Assembly: GCA_944388725.1 (NCBI GenBank)
Contig: CALXJW010000003.1
Location: 1-37,108, forward strand
DNA: 37,108 nucleotides
Source of the DNA: an uncultured Clostridia bacterium
Lineage (GTDB): Bacteria; Bacillota; Clostridia; TANB77; CAG-508
Direction of reading: 5' to 3'
Shown: piece after piece, positions 7,157-15,555 of the stretch
Position numbering within the stretch: the stretch's first letter is position 1
Layout: each line of letters starts with the position of its first letter
Notes under the pieces: generated by a model
The model's database searches: none
What the model saw: only the letters and a program-made list of their open reading frames with translations
What the model was told of the DNA's origin: nothing
Made by a program: the position numbers and the translations under genes

Positions 7157-9196
7157 TTATTCATCATCTATAGGTCCAAACAATTCATCAAATTTTGCTT
7201 CCAATTCTTTTTGCAAATCATATGTATCTTCTTCTTCCTCAACTTGAGGAGTTACCTTTTTGCTTTCTTTTTCTACTGAAGTATTATCTTCAAATAAATC
7301 ATCTATAGATTGTATTTCTTCAGATTGTTTTGATTCTATATTCTGTTTTACTTCATTGTTTTCTTTTTTTTCTTCTTTTGATGGTGTATCATCTTCAAAT
7401 AAATCATCTAAGGATTCAACCTTTAAATTTTCTCTTTGTTTATCATTATTGTCTTCTGTCCATGGATTATATGGATTAAATTTTCTCCAATTTCCTCTTC
7501 GGATCTCTCCTATATCATTATGACTTATTTCTACTTTCGCTAAGTCATTAGACATCTTTTTATGTTTAAAATAATAAAATTTATTTGCTTTTACAGGTTT
7601 TATACCCTTTTCAAATATTATACATAAGTCATTATCCATTCTCCTAAGTTCATCAGGTGTCATTAATGCTCTTGCCATTACCTGGTCTGATGTACTTTGT
7701 CCTGTTTTAAAATATTTTCTATCCCTATTTATTGATATACTATCTCTTTCTATTGTTTTTTCACCTAATGCTTTTGAAAAATATTCTACTGTTTTATATG
7801 AGTTACTACCCAAAAATACATGTGTATCACAGTTACCTATGATTGTTTCATAAGATTTTTCATAAACAGCTTCTAATTGATCTAAGTTTTGTAATATTAC
7901 ACTAAATGATATCTTCCTACTTCTTGATGTTGATATTTTTTTATCAAAATCAGGGATTTTTCCTATATTAGCAAACTCATCTAATATAAAATATGTTGGT
8001 ACTTTTAATTTTCCACCATTTCGATCAGCAAAGTCATACAATTGTTGTATCATTTGTGAGAAAAATATTGTTAATAAAAAGTCATATGCTGTATGTGTGT
8101 CTGAAGATATAACATATACTGCTGTTTTTTTACTACCTATTTCTTCAAAATTTATTGTGTCTGTTGATGTTAGTTCTGCAATTTCTTTAGAGTCAAATTT
8201 TCCTAATTTTGATTGTAAAGTACTTAATATAGAACTATATGTTTTCTCTGGCGCTATTTCTATTGACTTATAATTCATTCTTGCTGGATGGTCATATGGT
8301 AATTTACTTATTAATTCTGTTAATAAATTGCTTCCTCCATTAGAATTTGCTGCTCTTACTAGTTCTGCACAACTTGCTAAGTTTTGTTCTTCTTCCGGTC
8401 TTGTTGCCATTAAATAATATATTAATGCTTTTAATAACATTTCTGCAGAGTCATCCCAAAATGGTTCCGCAGTAGATCCTTCTGTTTTTTGTCCTTTTAC
8501 TATGGTATTTGCAATAACATCTACATCTATCTCTGATGCAATATGCATTAATGGGTTATACCCATCACTATATTGTGGTCTAACTAAATTTAACACCTTA
8601 ATATCATATCCATTTGCTTTTAAATATCCAGCAGTTCTATCATATAGCTCTCCCTTTGGGTCTGTAAAAACATATGACCCTAATAATTGGTATGCATTTG
8701 GTATTGAGTATGATGCTGATTTACCAGAACCTGAACCTCCGACTACTAACACATTGACGTTTCCTCTTTTATCTACTGGTAAATAATTATCTTCCGCTAA
8801 TATTATTCCTTTTTTATTACTTAATATTTGATATTGCTCTCCATTTTTGCTCCAATCACTTGATCCATGTTCAAAATCTGTATATTCATTTTTAGGAGCA
8901 GACCTTGCAACTCCTACTATAAAAAATATTGCATAAATTATTGAAAATATTGCTAAATTTTTTATATATAATGACATATAACTTCTATTTACTAACTCTG
9001 CAAATCCTTTAGCAGGATTCGTTATAGTAGTTGTAAATATTTTTATGCCTTCTTCAAAGTTTTTCTGATCAGTTGCAACATTAAATCCTAAAGTTATAGG
9101 CACGATTAATACTATGGCTATAAATAACCATAGTATTCCAAATAATATAAAATATTTTTTATTTCTTCTTAAAGCTCCTTCTACTTTATAGTTCAT
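7157..9196 (-). CDS. VirD4/TraG-type type IV coupling ATPase (orphan)
   Basis: Membrane-anchored hexameric ATPase family that delivers DNA or protein to a type IV secretion channel. Two N-terminal transmembrane helices (about residues 13-35 and 75-95) precede the nucleotide-binding domain with Walker A VVGGSGSGKSASYS (near 150), VFTDPKGELYDRT, and Walker B YFILDEFANIGKIPDF (near 400). The last 110 residues are acidic and repeat the core D-D-L-F-E (see finding). A GTG at 9205 lies in the SD; the ATG at 9196 follows AAGGTG at proper spacing and is chosen, giving 679 aa. It resembles the Clostridial conjugative transposon VirD4 proteins, but no relaxase, VirB4 or integrase lies nearby. It is cotranscribed with the two small genes upstream, at an 18-20 base spacing. 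Confidence 0.9.
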   Translation of the reverse strand: MNYKVEGALRRNKKYFILFGILWLFIAIVLIVPITLGFNVATDQKNFEEGIKIFTTTITNPAKGFAELVNRSYMSLYIKNLAIFSIIYAIFFIVGVARSAPKNEYTDFEHGSSDWSKNGEQYQILSNKKGIILAEDNYLPVDKRGNVNVLVVGGSGSGKSASYSIPNAYQLLGSYVFTDPKGELYDRTAGYLKANGYDIKVLNLVRPQYSDGYNPLMHIASEIDVDVIANTIVKGQKTEGSTAEPFWDDSAEMLLKALIYYLMATRPEEEQNLASCAELVRAANSNGGSNLLTELISKLPYDHPARMNYKSIEIAPEKTYSSILSTLQSKLGKFDSKEIAELTSTDTINFEEIGSKKTAVYVISSDTHTAYDFLLTIFFSQMIQQLYDFADRNGGKLKVPTYFILDEFANIGKIPDFDKKISTSRSRKISFSVILQNLDQLEAVYEKSYETIIGNCDTHVFLGSNSYKTVEYFSKALGEKTIERDSISINRDRKYFKTGQSTSDQVMARALMTPDELRRMDNDLCIIFEKGIKPVKANKFYYFKHKKMSNDLAKVEISHNDIGEIRRGNWRKFNPYNPWTEDNNDKQRENLKVESLDDLFEDDTPSKEEKKENNEVKQNIESKQSEEIQSIDDLFEDNTSVEKESKKVTPQVEEEEDTYDLQKELEAKFDELFGPIDDE

Positions 9197-9216
9197 ATGT
9201 ATCACCTTCTCTTTTG

Positions 9217-9438
9217 TTAATGCGTTATTTCTTCTTCTTTTCTCTTTGCTCTTTTTGGGTTTCCACCAGGATATGCTTTTATTGATAAAAATTCTCCTGC
9301 TGTCATTAAATTATCTCTGTCTATTTTTCCTTCTGCTATCAATTCTTTTTCTTGTCTTATTGACATTCCTGTTATTCTTGTTATATCTTTAATCCCTGCT
9401 GCCTTACCAATTTTTTTATTTACTGTGTGATTTCCCAT
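9217..9438 (-). CDS. Unknown 73-aa basic protein upstream of the coupling ATPase
   Basis: Not recognised. It is a soluble small protein with a Lys/Arg-rich start and a basic tail (GGNPKRAKRKEEE). The middle (ITRITGMSIRQEKELIAEGK) could form a short helix-turn-helix-like fold, but this is not certain. The start is well supported: AAGGAGG lies 9 bases before the ATG. It sits 20 bases upstream of the VirD4-like gene and 18 bases downstream of the 174-aa gene, so the three form an operon. A role as a DNA-binding or adaptor partner of the ATPase is a guess from position. Confidence 0.8.
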   Translation of the reverse strand: MGNHTVNKKIGKAAGIKDITRITGMSIRQEKELIAEGKIDRDNLMTAGEFLSIKAYPGGNPKRAKRKEEEITH

Positions 9439-9456
9439 AGTAAATTTGCCTCCTTA

Positions 9457-9981
9457 TTATTTTTCATCACCAGGTCTTACTTCAAAAGCGAAATAAGATT
9501 TATATGGTTTTAATTTGCATCTTCCTTTAACTTTATTTTCTTTTTCATCAAAATAAAGTCTTGGTTTTATTTCTTCTGTAGTTTCAGGATCTATAACACA
9601 TATGTCTCTTTTTAAGTTAGGTGTATAGTTAAAATCTTTAAATTCCTGTTCTTCTTCTGAATATAAAGTATTGAACTTAAATGGTGTTGGTTTTTTTGAT
9701 ATTCTTACTTCGTCATCAATTAGTATTCCTGTATTTATTACTACATTTTCTTTACCAAATGATAATATTACTAATTGATTTCCTTCTGGTTGTGGCTCGT
9801 CAATATAAAAGGTTTTTCTTTTAGTTTCTCCTCTAATTTCTTCACTAAATTCTAACCTCTCTACTGTATATTTTGGATATTGTTTTAAATATTCTTTTTC
9901 TGTTTTATTGATTTGATAAATTACTGTGTTTATTCCTTTTGGATCTGTTATACTAAAATGTTTTCCTTGTAACATATCCAT
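9457..9981 (-). CDS. Unknown 174-aa protein, first gene of the coupling ATPase operon
   Basis: Not recognised. No signal peptide or membrane helix is visible. The sequence alternates short beta-like stretches with charged turns (for example NQLVILSFGKENVVINTG near residue 85 and YKSYFAFEVRPGDEK at the end). This suggests a compact, mostly beta cytoplasmic protein. A GTG at 9990 overlaps the SD; the ATG at 9981 after GAGGTG is chosen. It is the promoter-proximal gene of the operon, behind a perfect consensus promoter. Confidence 0.82.
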   Translation of the reverse strand: MDMLQGKHFSITDPKGINTVIYQINKTEKEYLKQYPKYTVERLEFSEEIRGETKRKTFYIDEPQPEGNQLVILSFGKENVVINTGILIDDEVRISKKPTPFKFNTLYSEEEQEFKDFNYTPNLKRDICVIDPETTEEIKPRLYFDEKENKVKGRCKLKPYKSYFAFEVRPGDEK

Positions 9982-10047
9982 TTTTTGCACCTCATTTCTA
10001 TGATTTTAATCCATAGTTTATCTTATGTTTACGAACTCACATAATTA

Positions 10048-10076
10048 ATTATACTAAAAATTCGTTGTTTTGTCAA
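10048..10076 (-). promoter_or_regulatory. Consensus sigma-A promoter of the coupling ATPase operon
   Basis: TTGACA (10071-10076) and TATAAT (10048-10053) on the minus strand are both perfect and separated by exactly 17 bases. This is the cleanest promoter in the window and lies about 67 bases before the 9981 start. ACGAA and TTCGT flank the -10/spacer region (10030s and 10061-10065) as a loose inverted pair that could be an operator. Confidence 0.85.
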
Positions 10077-10098
10077 TAGTTTAAAGGGTTTTAAACAT

Positions 10099-10974
10099 TT
10101 AGACTCTCCTTGGATTAAATTTTGATATTTCTTTTAATTTTTTAAACATATCTTTTTCTTCTTTTGTAAGTTTTTCTGGAACCACAATTTGGACTTGTAC
10201 AATAAGATTTCCTCTTTCTCCATTTATATTTTTATATCCTTTATGTGGTATTTCTATCTTTTCTCCAGATTTTATTCCATTTGGTATATATATTTGTGTT
10301 TTTGTATCATCTATAGAGCGTACTTTTGCTTTAGTTCCTAAGGCTGCTTCCCATGGTGTTATTGGTATAATGGTATATAGGTTGTTTCCATTTAATGTAT
10401 ATTTTTTATTATTTTCTATGTTTATTTTTATATATAAATCTCCATTTTTTCCACCATTTTTTCCTTGCTTTCCTTGTCCAATTAATCTTATTTTTTCATC
10501 ATTTTGTATTCCTTCTGGTATTTTTATTGTAATTGTTTTAGTTTTTCCGTCTACATCTTTTAAAGCTATTTTTTTATCTGCGCCATAAAATCCTTCTTCT
10601 ATCTTTATATTTATTTCTGTTTCAATATCTTCGCCTCTTACAGGAGGTAGTTTACTTTGTTCTAATTCTTCTTTAATTTCATTATTCCCAAAAAACATAT
10701 TTAGAAAATCTCCAGATGTTTTTTGTCTTGCCTTTCTTTCTCTACTTCTAACATTATAATTCCATGTTCTATCATATTTTCTTTTTAATGTTGTATTTGA
10801 TAAAGTTCTATATGCTTCATTTATATCTTTTATTCTTTCTTCTGCTAATTTATTTCCAACATTTACATCTGGATGATATTTTTTTGCTTGTTTTCTATAT
10901 GCTGATTTTATTTGTTCTATTGATACTTTGCTATTATCTAACTCTAATATTTTGTAATAATCCTTAAATTTCAT
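10099..10974 (-). CDS. DnaJ-family co-chaperone without zinc finger (CbpA/type II-like)
   Basis: Stimulates a DnaK/Hsp70 partner. The N-terminal J domain (about residues 1-70) contains the essential HPD in AKKYHPDVN and the usual YRTLSN/RKYD helix end. A short linker follows, and then two DnaJ C-terminal beta domains (about 100-280) with KIPEGIQNDEKIRLIGQGKQG. The CxxCxGxG zinc repeats of true DnaJ are absent. An in-frame TTG upstream (10989) would place the SD inside the coding region; the ATG at 10974 after GGGAGG is preferred. It may feed read-through into the coupling ATPase operon, as no clear terminator follows. Confidence 0.92.
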   Translation of the reverse strand: MKFKDYYKILELDNSKVSIEQIKSAYRKQAKKYHPDVNVGNKLAEERIKDINEAYRTLSNTTLKRKYDRTWNYNVRSRERKARQKTSGDFLNMFFGNNEIKEELEQSKLPPVRGEDIETEINIKIEEGFYGADKKIALKDVDGKTKTITIKIPEGIQNDEKIRLIGQGKQGKNGGKNGDLYIKINIENNKKYTLNGNNLYTIIPITPWEAALGTKAKVRSIDDTKTQIYIPNGIKSGEKIEIPHKGYKNINGERGNLIVQVQIVVPEKLTKEEKDMFKKLKEISKFNPRRV

Positions 10975-11030
10975 TTGACATCCTCCCAAAAAATTGGTAT
11001 TTGTATTATATCAATTTTTTGCCAAAAAAT

Positions 11031-12410
11031 CTATAGTTTTTGACAAATTTCGTAAAATTTCATTCCGTTGGATGCCTTAACCAAAATCACATCTCCTTGT
11101 TTTGATTCTTCTCTTATTTTTTCTAAAATCTCTTCATTATTTTTTAAATAATAAGTTTTAATTTTGCCATTTTTTTCCTTTGTTTTTTGTATTATATGTT
11201 TTGAATTTTCTCCTGAACAAATTAAAATATCTATTTTGCTTTTAGAAACTGCTTCTCCAACTTTTTCGTGTAGCTCTTCTGAGTACTCTCCTAATTCAAA
11301 CATATCTCCAAATACAGCAATTCTTCTATTCGCATTATAATTATCTAAATATTCTATACTTGCTTTCATTGATTCATAACTTGCATTATAACTATCATTT
11401 ATAAGTATCGCTCCATTTGCTAATGTTCTTATATCCATTCTTTTTTTGGTTAATTCAAATTCTTTTATTCCTTTTTTAATTTTTTCATTTGCTATATTTA
11501 AAAACTTTCCAACTGCTACTGCACATAATGCATTATAAACAAAATGACTTCCTCCTACAGGTACTTCTATATTGATTTTTTCGTTTTCTATTTCTGCTGT
11601 AAACATACTATTTTCTGTTCCTAATATAATATCACTTGCATTAACTTCACTTTTATTTTCTATTCCATATGTATGTATTTCTATTTTATTTTTATTTTCT
11701 AAATACCATTTATGCAATAAGTCATTATCATTATTTATTATTATTTTAGGAATTTTCATTCCTTCTAATATCTCTAATTTTGCTTTTAATATATTTTCTC
11801 TTGAACCCAAATTTCCAATATGTGATGTTCCTATATTTGTTATTATAGCAATAGTAGGTTTTGCAATTTTTGTTAATAAACTAATTTCTCCAAAATGGTT
11901 CATTCCCATTTCTACAACAAGTGCTTCATGATCTCTTAGTTTTAATATCGTTAATGGCAAACCTATATTATTATTGTTATTTCCTTCTGTTTTTAGTGTA
12001 TTATATTGTGTTTTTACAACACTTGCAATAATGTCTTTTGTACTAGTTTTCCCTACACTTCCGGTAATTGCAATAACTGGTATATTGTATAAACTTCTTT
12101 TATAGCTAGCAATTTTATATAGAGCTTCTAATGTATTTTGCACTTTAATAATTGTCTTATCTGAATATTTTTCTTGTTCCTCTAATGAAATTTCAACATT
12201 TTCAATTATTACAACATTTGCTCCATTTTCTAAAGCTTGCTTCCAAAATACACTTCCGTCAAATTTTTCTCCTTTTATGCCTATGTATACATCTCCTTTT
12301 TGTATTGTTCTTGTATCTTTTGAAAAGTTTTCACAAATTGTGCTTTTATCTCCTATAATTAATTCTCCATTAGTCACATTTAATATATCTTCAACTGTAA
12401 TATTTTTCAT
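11031..12410 (-). CDS. murF: UDP-N-acetylmuramoyl-tripeptide--D-alanyl-D-alanine ligase
   Basis: Cytoplasmic Mur ligase that adds D-Ala-D-Ala to the UDP-MurNAc-tripeptide, the last cytoplasmic step of the peptidoglycan stem peptide. The N-terminal substrate domain (1-100) is followed by the ATP loop ITGSVGKTSTKD, the central-domain motifs EGNNNNNIGLPLT and EMGMNHFGEI, and INDSYNASYESM at the start of the C-terminal domain with VFGDMFELG. The length of 459 aa is typical. AGGAGG precedes the ATG. It stands alone between dnaJ and the spore protein gene, not in a dcw cluster. Confidence 0.96.
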   Translation of the reverse strand: MKNITVEDILNVTNGELIIGDKSTICENFSKDTRTIQKGDVYIGIKGEKFDGSVFWKQALENGANVVIIENVEISLEEQEKYSDKTIIKVQNTLEALYKIASYKRSLYNIPVIAITGSVGKTSTKDIIASVVKTQYNTLKTEGNNNNNIGLPLTILKLRDHEALVVEMGMNHFGEISLLTKIAKPTIAIITNIGTSHIGNLGSRENILKAKLEILEGMKIPKIIINNDNDLLHKWYLENKNKIEIHTYGIENKSEVNASDIILGTENSMFTAEIENEKINIEVPVGGSHFVYNALCAVAVGKFLNIANEKIKKGIKEFELTKKRMDIRTLANGAILINDSYNASYESMKASIEYLDNYNANRRIAVFGDMFELGEYSEELHEKVGEAVSKSKIDILICSGENSKHIIQKTKEKNGKIKTYYLKNNEEILEKIREESKQGDVILVKASNGMKFYEICQKL

Positions 12411-12479
12411 ATTTTTTACCTCCTAGTGTTTTTTCTATTATATTCTAAAACATTTTTATATGCAATAAAAATAAAAAAA

Positions 12480-12503
12480 TACATCTCAAATTTATGAGAT
12501 GTA
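12480..12503 (-). terminator. Terminator of the spore protein gene
   Basis: Nine-base perfect arms (12480-12488, 12495-12503) with a 6-base loop are followed on the minus strand by a run of seven T. It lies 7 bases beyond the stop at 12510. Confidence 0.85.
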
Positions 12504-12509
12504 CTTAAA

Positions 12510-12686
12510 TTAATAATTTTCAACAGCTCTATTTGCAATTTCTATTGCTTTTGAAACAATTTTCCCGCATGTTGTAGAAGGTACATTTTGCCAACTACCA
12601 CCATCTTTTTTTACTTGTTCATATACTCCTAATTCTTTTGCTATTTCCTCTTTTAGTTTCTCAGACATTAACTTATGATTTGACAT
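12510..12686 (-). CDS. Alpha/beta-type small acid-soluble spore protein
   Basis: Small DNA-binding protein that saturates and protects spore DNA and is degraded at germination. The 58 residues start MSNHKLMSEKLKEEIAKELG. EEIAKELG matches the family's conserved block, where the germination protease cuts, and the C-terminal block GKIVSKAIEIANRAVENY fits the second conserved helix. A single Cys (residue 40) is unusual but known in some clostridial members. AAAGGA precedes the ATG by about 8 bases, and a strong terminator follows. It is expected to be forespore-expressed (sigma-G), but I could not identify a confident sigma-G promoter. Confidence 0.9.
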   Translation of the reverse strand: MSNHKLMSEKLKEEIAKELGVYEQVKKDGGSWQNVPSTTCGKIVSKAIEIANRAVENY

Positions 12687-12784
12687 TATTTTATTCCTTT
12701 CAGTGATTGATTAAAAAAATTAATTAATTTTTTCATTATTATTATTTGCAATAATTATTTTTTTATTTTTGTAAATTTTTCCAG

Positions 12785-14116
12785 TTATTCTGTTAATGTT
12801 CCATTAGATGTGTTAGTTATTATTAATATATCTTCTTCTTTACCTGTTTGAGCATTTATATATGCTATAAAATCTATATCTTCTATTTTTCCTTTAAACT
12901 CATAACAAAATACCTCTGTATTCCATTCTGTTGGAATTATTGCTAGTTTTTCACTTGTTATTTGAACTTTATTACTCAAACTTTCTTTTGCTTGTTCTAT
13001 ACTAATTTTATCACTAGGTATTTGTCTTTCATAATGACAATTTAAATATCCTGTTGTTTCTAATCCTATAACTTCTGCATTATCTAATGCTATTTTTACT
13101 TTTATTAAATCTGGATACATTATTACATCGTTTTGGGTATAAGCATAATTTACAGTTATAAAACCTTCTTCTTTTAAATAATATGTTTGTTGCATATTAT
13201 TAAATCCTTTTTGTGCCAAATATTCCTTTCCTTTTTCTATAGCTTCCTCTGGACTTATTTTTTCTTCTGTAACTTCTCTATTATAATTTAAATATACTAC
13301 ATGTCCACCTTTTTTTGAAATAGATATTCCTATTGTTTTTTCATCATTTGTCTCTATTTCAAACCTATATACTGGTATGTCTCCATTTTCTACATATCCA
13401 TTGTTTTTAGTTTCTTTAATATTTTCTCCCCCTATAAATTCCTCTGCTTTTTTCTTTGCTGTTTCTTCATCAATATCTTCACCTGTTAAACCCTTTTTTT
13501 CTGAACTTGTAATATGTTCAGAAAATGCTCCATCATATATTAACCCAGTATATTCATGAAAATTTTCTTCTACAACATTAAAACTACTTACTTCCGCTAT
13601 TTCAGCTCCTTCTGTATTTTTCATCAAATCATTCCAATTTAATGTGCCATTGTTTAATTCTAATGAAATTTCATTTAGTGTATTTGATAGGTCATTACTA
13701 TAATTATATAGTTCATTTACTTTTTGAATATCTTCATCTGATAAATTTTCACCATCCATATTCTTTCTTGATAAAGAATAACTATATTCACTTACCTGAT
13801 TTAAAAATTTGGCTGTATTTTCTAGTTCTTGACTTTCTATTGGTAACATTCCAACATAAGATTGTGCCAAATTTGCTTCTTTCCAAACATGCGTTAATAT
13901 TTCCGCACCATGTTTTGATGATTTAGATACCATGGCTTTTGCTAAATATGTTTTTACATTTTGCACATAATCAACAACTTCATAAAACGCCATATTGTAA
14001 TCATTTTCTTTTACAATTTGATATTGTTTGTTTTTATTATATAAATTGTATCCCAATATCCCTATAATAATTACTAATATTGCTGTCAAAGCAATCCACA
14101 CTTTATTTTTTTGCAT
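12785..14116 (-). CDS. ypeB: Germination protein YpeB
   Basis: Spore protein needed for localisation and stability of the cortex-lytic enzyme SleB in Bacillus. An N-terminal transmembrane helix or signal anchor (VWIALTAILVIIIGILGY) precedes a helical region with the family block AKAMVSKSSKHGAEILTHVW. C-terminal PepSY-type repeats begin near residues 215, 285 and 365 (EETAKKKAEEFIG, SPEEAIEKGKEYLA, SIEQAKESLSNKV). The length of 443 aa is typical. The start has AAGGAGG. The usual neighbour sleB is absent here; the next gene downstream is the spore protein. Confidence 0.93.
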   Translation of the reverse strand: MQKNKVWIALTAILVIIIGILGYNLYNKNKQYQIVKENDYNMAFYEVVDYVQNVKTYLAKAMVSKSSKHGAEILTHVWKEANLAQSYVGMLPIESQELENTAKFLNQVSEYSYSLSRKNMDGENLSDEDIQKVNELYNYSNDLSNTLNEISLELNNGTLNWNDLMKNTEGAEIAEVSSFNVVEENFHEYTGLIYDGAFSEHITSSEKKGLTGEDIDEETAKKKAEEFIGGENIKETKNNGYVENGDIPVYRFEIETNDEKTIGISISKKGGHVVYLNYNREVTEEKISPEEAIEKGKEYLAQKGFNNMQQTYYLKEEGFITVNYAYTQNDVIMYPDLIKVKIALDNAEVIGLETTGYLNCHYERQIPSDKISIEQAKESLSNKVQITSEKLAIIPTEWNTEVFCYEFKGKIEDIDFIAYINAQTGKEEDILIITNTSNGTLTE

Positions 14117-14220
14117 AATTTCCTCCTTATTTTTTATTATTTTGGCTTTTTTTAAGAAAAATATACCAACATTTTTGTTTTTATGATAAAATATAAAAAA
14201 ATCTTAAGGGGAAATATTAT

Positions 14221-15348
14221 ATGAAAAAAGTAATTATATTTTATGCAGCTTATGGTGGTGGTCACTTATCAGCTGCTCGTTCAATAAAAGAAACAATTGA
14301 AAATAATTATAAAGATATTGATGTTATTTTAGTTGATTGCATGGAATATGTTAATAAAATGGTTAATAGAGTTACAACAAAAGCATATGCCGAAATGGCA
14401 AAAAAAGCACCACGTACTTGGGGAAGAGTTTATTGGCATTCACAAAAAGGTCCTTTAGCACATTTAAGTACAGCTTCTAATAAAGTTTTATCTATAAAAT
14501 TAAATAAACTTTTAAAAGATTTTGAGCCTGATTTTATTATTTCAACACACCCATTTGGAACACAAATGTGTGCATATTTAAAAAAATTGGGTAAATTAAA
14601 TGCAAAAATTGCAACTGTAATGACTGATTATGCGCCACATGACCAATGGCTTGTTTTTAATAAATATGTTGATTATTATTTTGTATCACATAATGGAATG
14701 AAGAAAAAATTACACGAAAAAGGTATACCAAATGAAAAAATATTTGCAACAGGTATTCCTCTTTCTAATAAGTTTTTATTAAAATATGATAAAGCACAAA
14801 CATTGGAAAATTTTGGATTATCCCCAAACAAAAAAACTGTACTTTTCTTTGGTGGAGGAGAATTTGGATTAGGTAAAACACAAACATTTAAAATATTTAA
14901 ATCTCTTGTAGAAAGTCACCAGGATATACAAACTGTAGCAATCTCTGGCAAAAATCCCAAAATGAAAGAAAATTTTCAAAATTTAGTAGATAGTTTAGAT
15001 AAAAAAGATTGTGTAAAAATTCTTGAATATACAGATAAAATCCCTGAACTTATGAGTATATCTGATTTAGTTATTACAAAACCTGGTGGTTTAACAACAA
15101 CAGAAAGTTTAGCCTCCGGATTACCTATTGTAGTTATAAATCCTATACCTGGTCAAGAAGAAGAAAATGCAGAATATCTTGAAAAAAATAAAGTTGCTAT
15201 TTGGATTAGAAAAAATGATAATGTAGAACAAATACTAAATGATTTATTTTCTAATCCTAGCAAAATGCGTGAAATGAAAATTAGGGCAAGACTTATTTCC
15301 AAAAAGAATTCTACCAAAGATATTTGTAAAATTTTATTTGAAAATTAA
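14221..15348 (+). CDS. MGDG synthase/UgtP-like glycosyltransferase
   Basis: GT28-type glycosyltransferase that adds sugar from a UDP-donor to diacylglycerol to make membrane glycolipids. The N-terminal MGDG-synthase domain carries AAYGGGHLSAARSI at the start and ISTHPFGTQMCAYLKKLG. The C-terminal donor domain has LFFGGGEFGLGKT and the nucleotide-binding KPGGLTTTESLASGLP. The length of 375 aa matches UgtP and its clostridial homologues. The RBS AAGGGG precedes the ATG, with TATGATAAAAT about 30 bases upstream as a -10 candidate. It is divergent from ypeB. The exact donor and acceptor cannot be read from sequence. Confidence 0.9.
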   Translation: MKKVIIFYAAYGGGHLSAARSIKETIENNYKDIDVILVDCMEYVNKMVNRVTTKAYAEMAKKAPRTWGRVYWHSQKGPLAHLSTASNKVLSIKLNKLLKDFEPDFIISTHPFGTQMCAYLKKLGKLNAKIATVMTDYAPHDQWLVFNKYVDYYFVSHNGMKKKLHEKGIPNEKIFATGIPLSNKFLLKYDKAQTLENFGLSPNKKTVLFFGGGEFGLGKTQTFKIFKSLVESHQDIQTVAISGKNPKMKENFQNLVDSLDKKDCVKILEYTDKIPELMSISDLVITKPGGLTTTESLASGLPIVVINPIPGQEEENAEYLEKNKVAIWIRKNDNVEQILNDLFSNPSKMREMKIRARLISKKNSTKDICKILFEN

Positions 15349-15354
15349 CATTAA

Positions 15355-15390
15355 AAAAGACACTTCATATTATATGGTGAGGTGTCTTTT
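15355..15390 (+). terminator. Terminator hairpin after the glycosyltransferase; also contains the RBS of the next gene
   Basis: Arms 15355-15367 and 15378-15390 pair over 13 bases with one G-U pair and a 10-base loop, ending in TTTT. The 3' arm contains TGAGGTG, which is correctly spaced as Shine-Dalgarno for the ATG at 15391. It is the same arrangement as at 457-509. Confidence 0.7.
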
Positions 15391-15555
15391 ATGGATTATA
15401 ATAATTGTTCTGGTTATAATTTAGTTGGATTGGCTAGTTCTTTAGCGATTCTTATTAGCAAAGATTTCAATTCAGAAAATCTTGCTATTTTAGCTACTTT
15501 TATTACTGTTCTTGGCGACAATTTAGCATTATTAGCTGCTACAAAAGATTTATAA
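15391..15555 (+). CDS. 54-aa small hydrophobic protein
   Basis: The protein begins [20 protein letters not shown] and ends [14 protein letters not shown]. It has two amphipathic-to-hydrophobic helices (about residues 11-23 and 31-51) joined by a short acidic linker. The pattern, with LAxLAxFxxxLGDxLALLAA, recalls a group of short uncharacterised clostridial proteins (I think DUF6774), but that match is from memory. The ATG directly follows the hairpin whose arm holds its SD. The last 6 bases overlap the convergent recR stop. Function is unknown. Confidence 0.72.
   Translation: MDYNNCSGYNLVGLASSLAILISKDFNSENLAILATFITVLGDNLALLAATKDL

Noticed and set aside
8502-8786. 94-aa plus-strand open frame
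   Set aside because: Antisense to the Walker A region of the VirD4-like gene; no RBS.
10030-10065. LexA-like operator (ACGAA ... TTCGT) near the coupling ATPase promoter
   Set aside because: The half-sites are too far apart and do not match the Firmicutes LexA box; kept only as a remark in the promoter entry.
12715-12734. AT-only palindrome downstream of ypeB as a terminator
   Set aside because: AAAAAATTAATTAATTTTTT is self-complementary but has no loop or GC pairs; it may be chance in this base composition.
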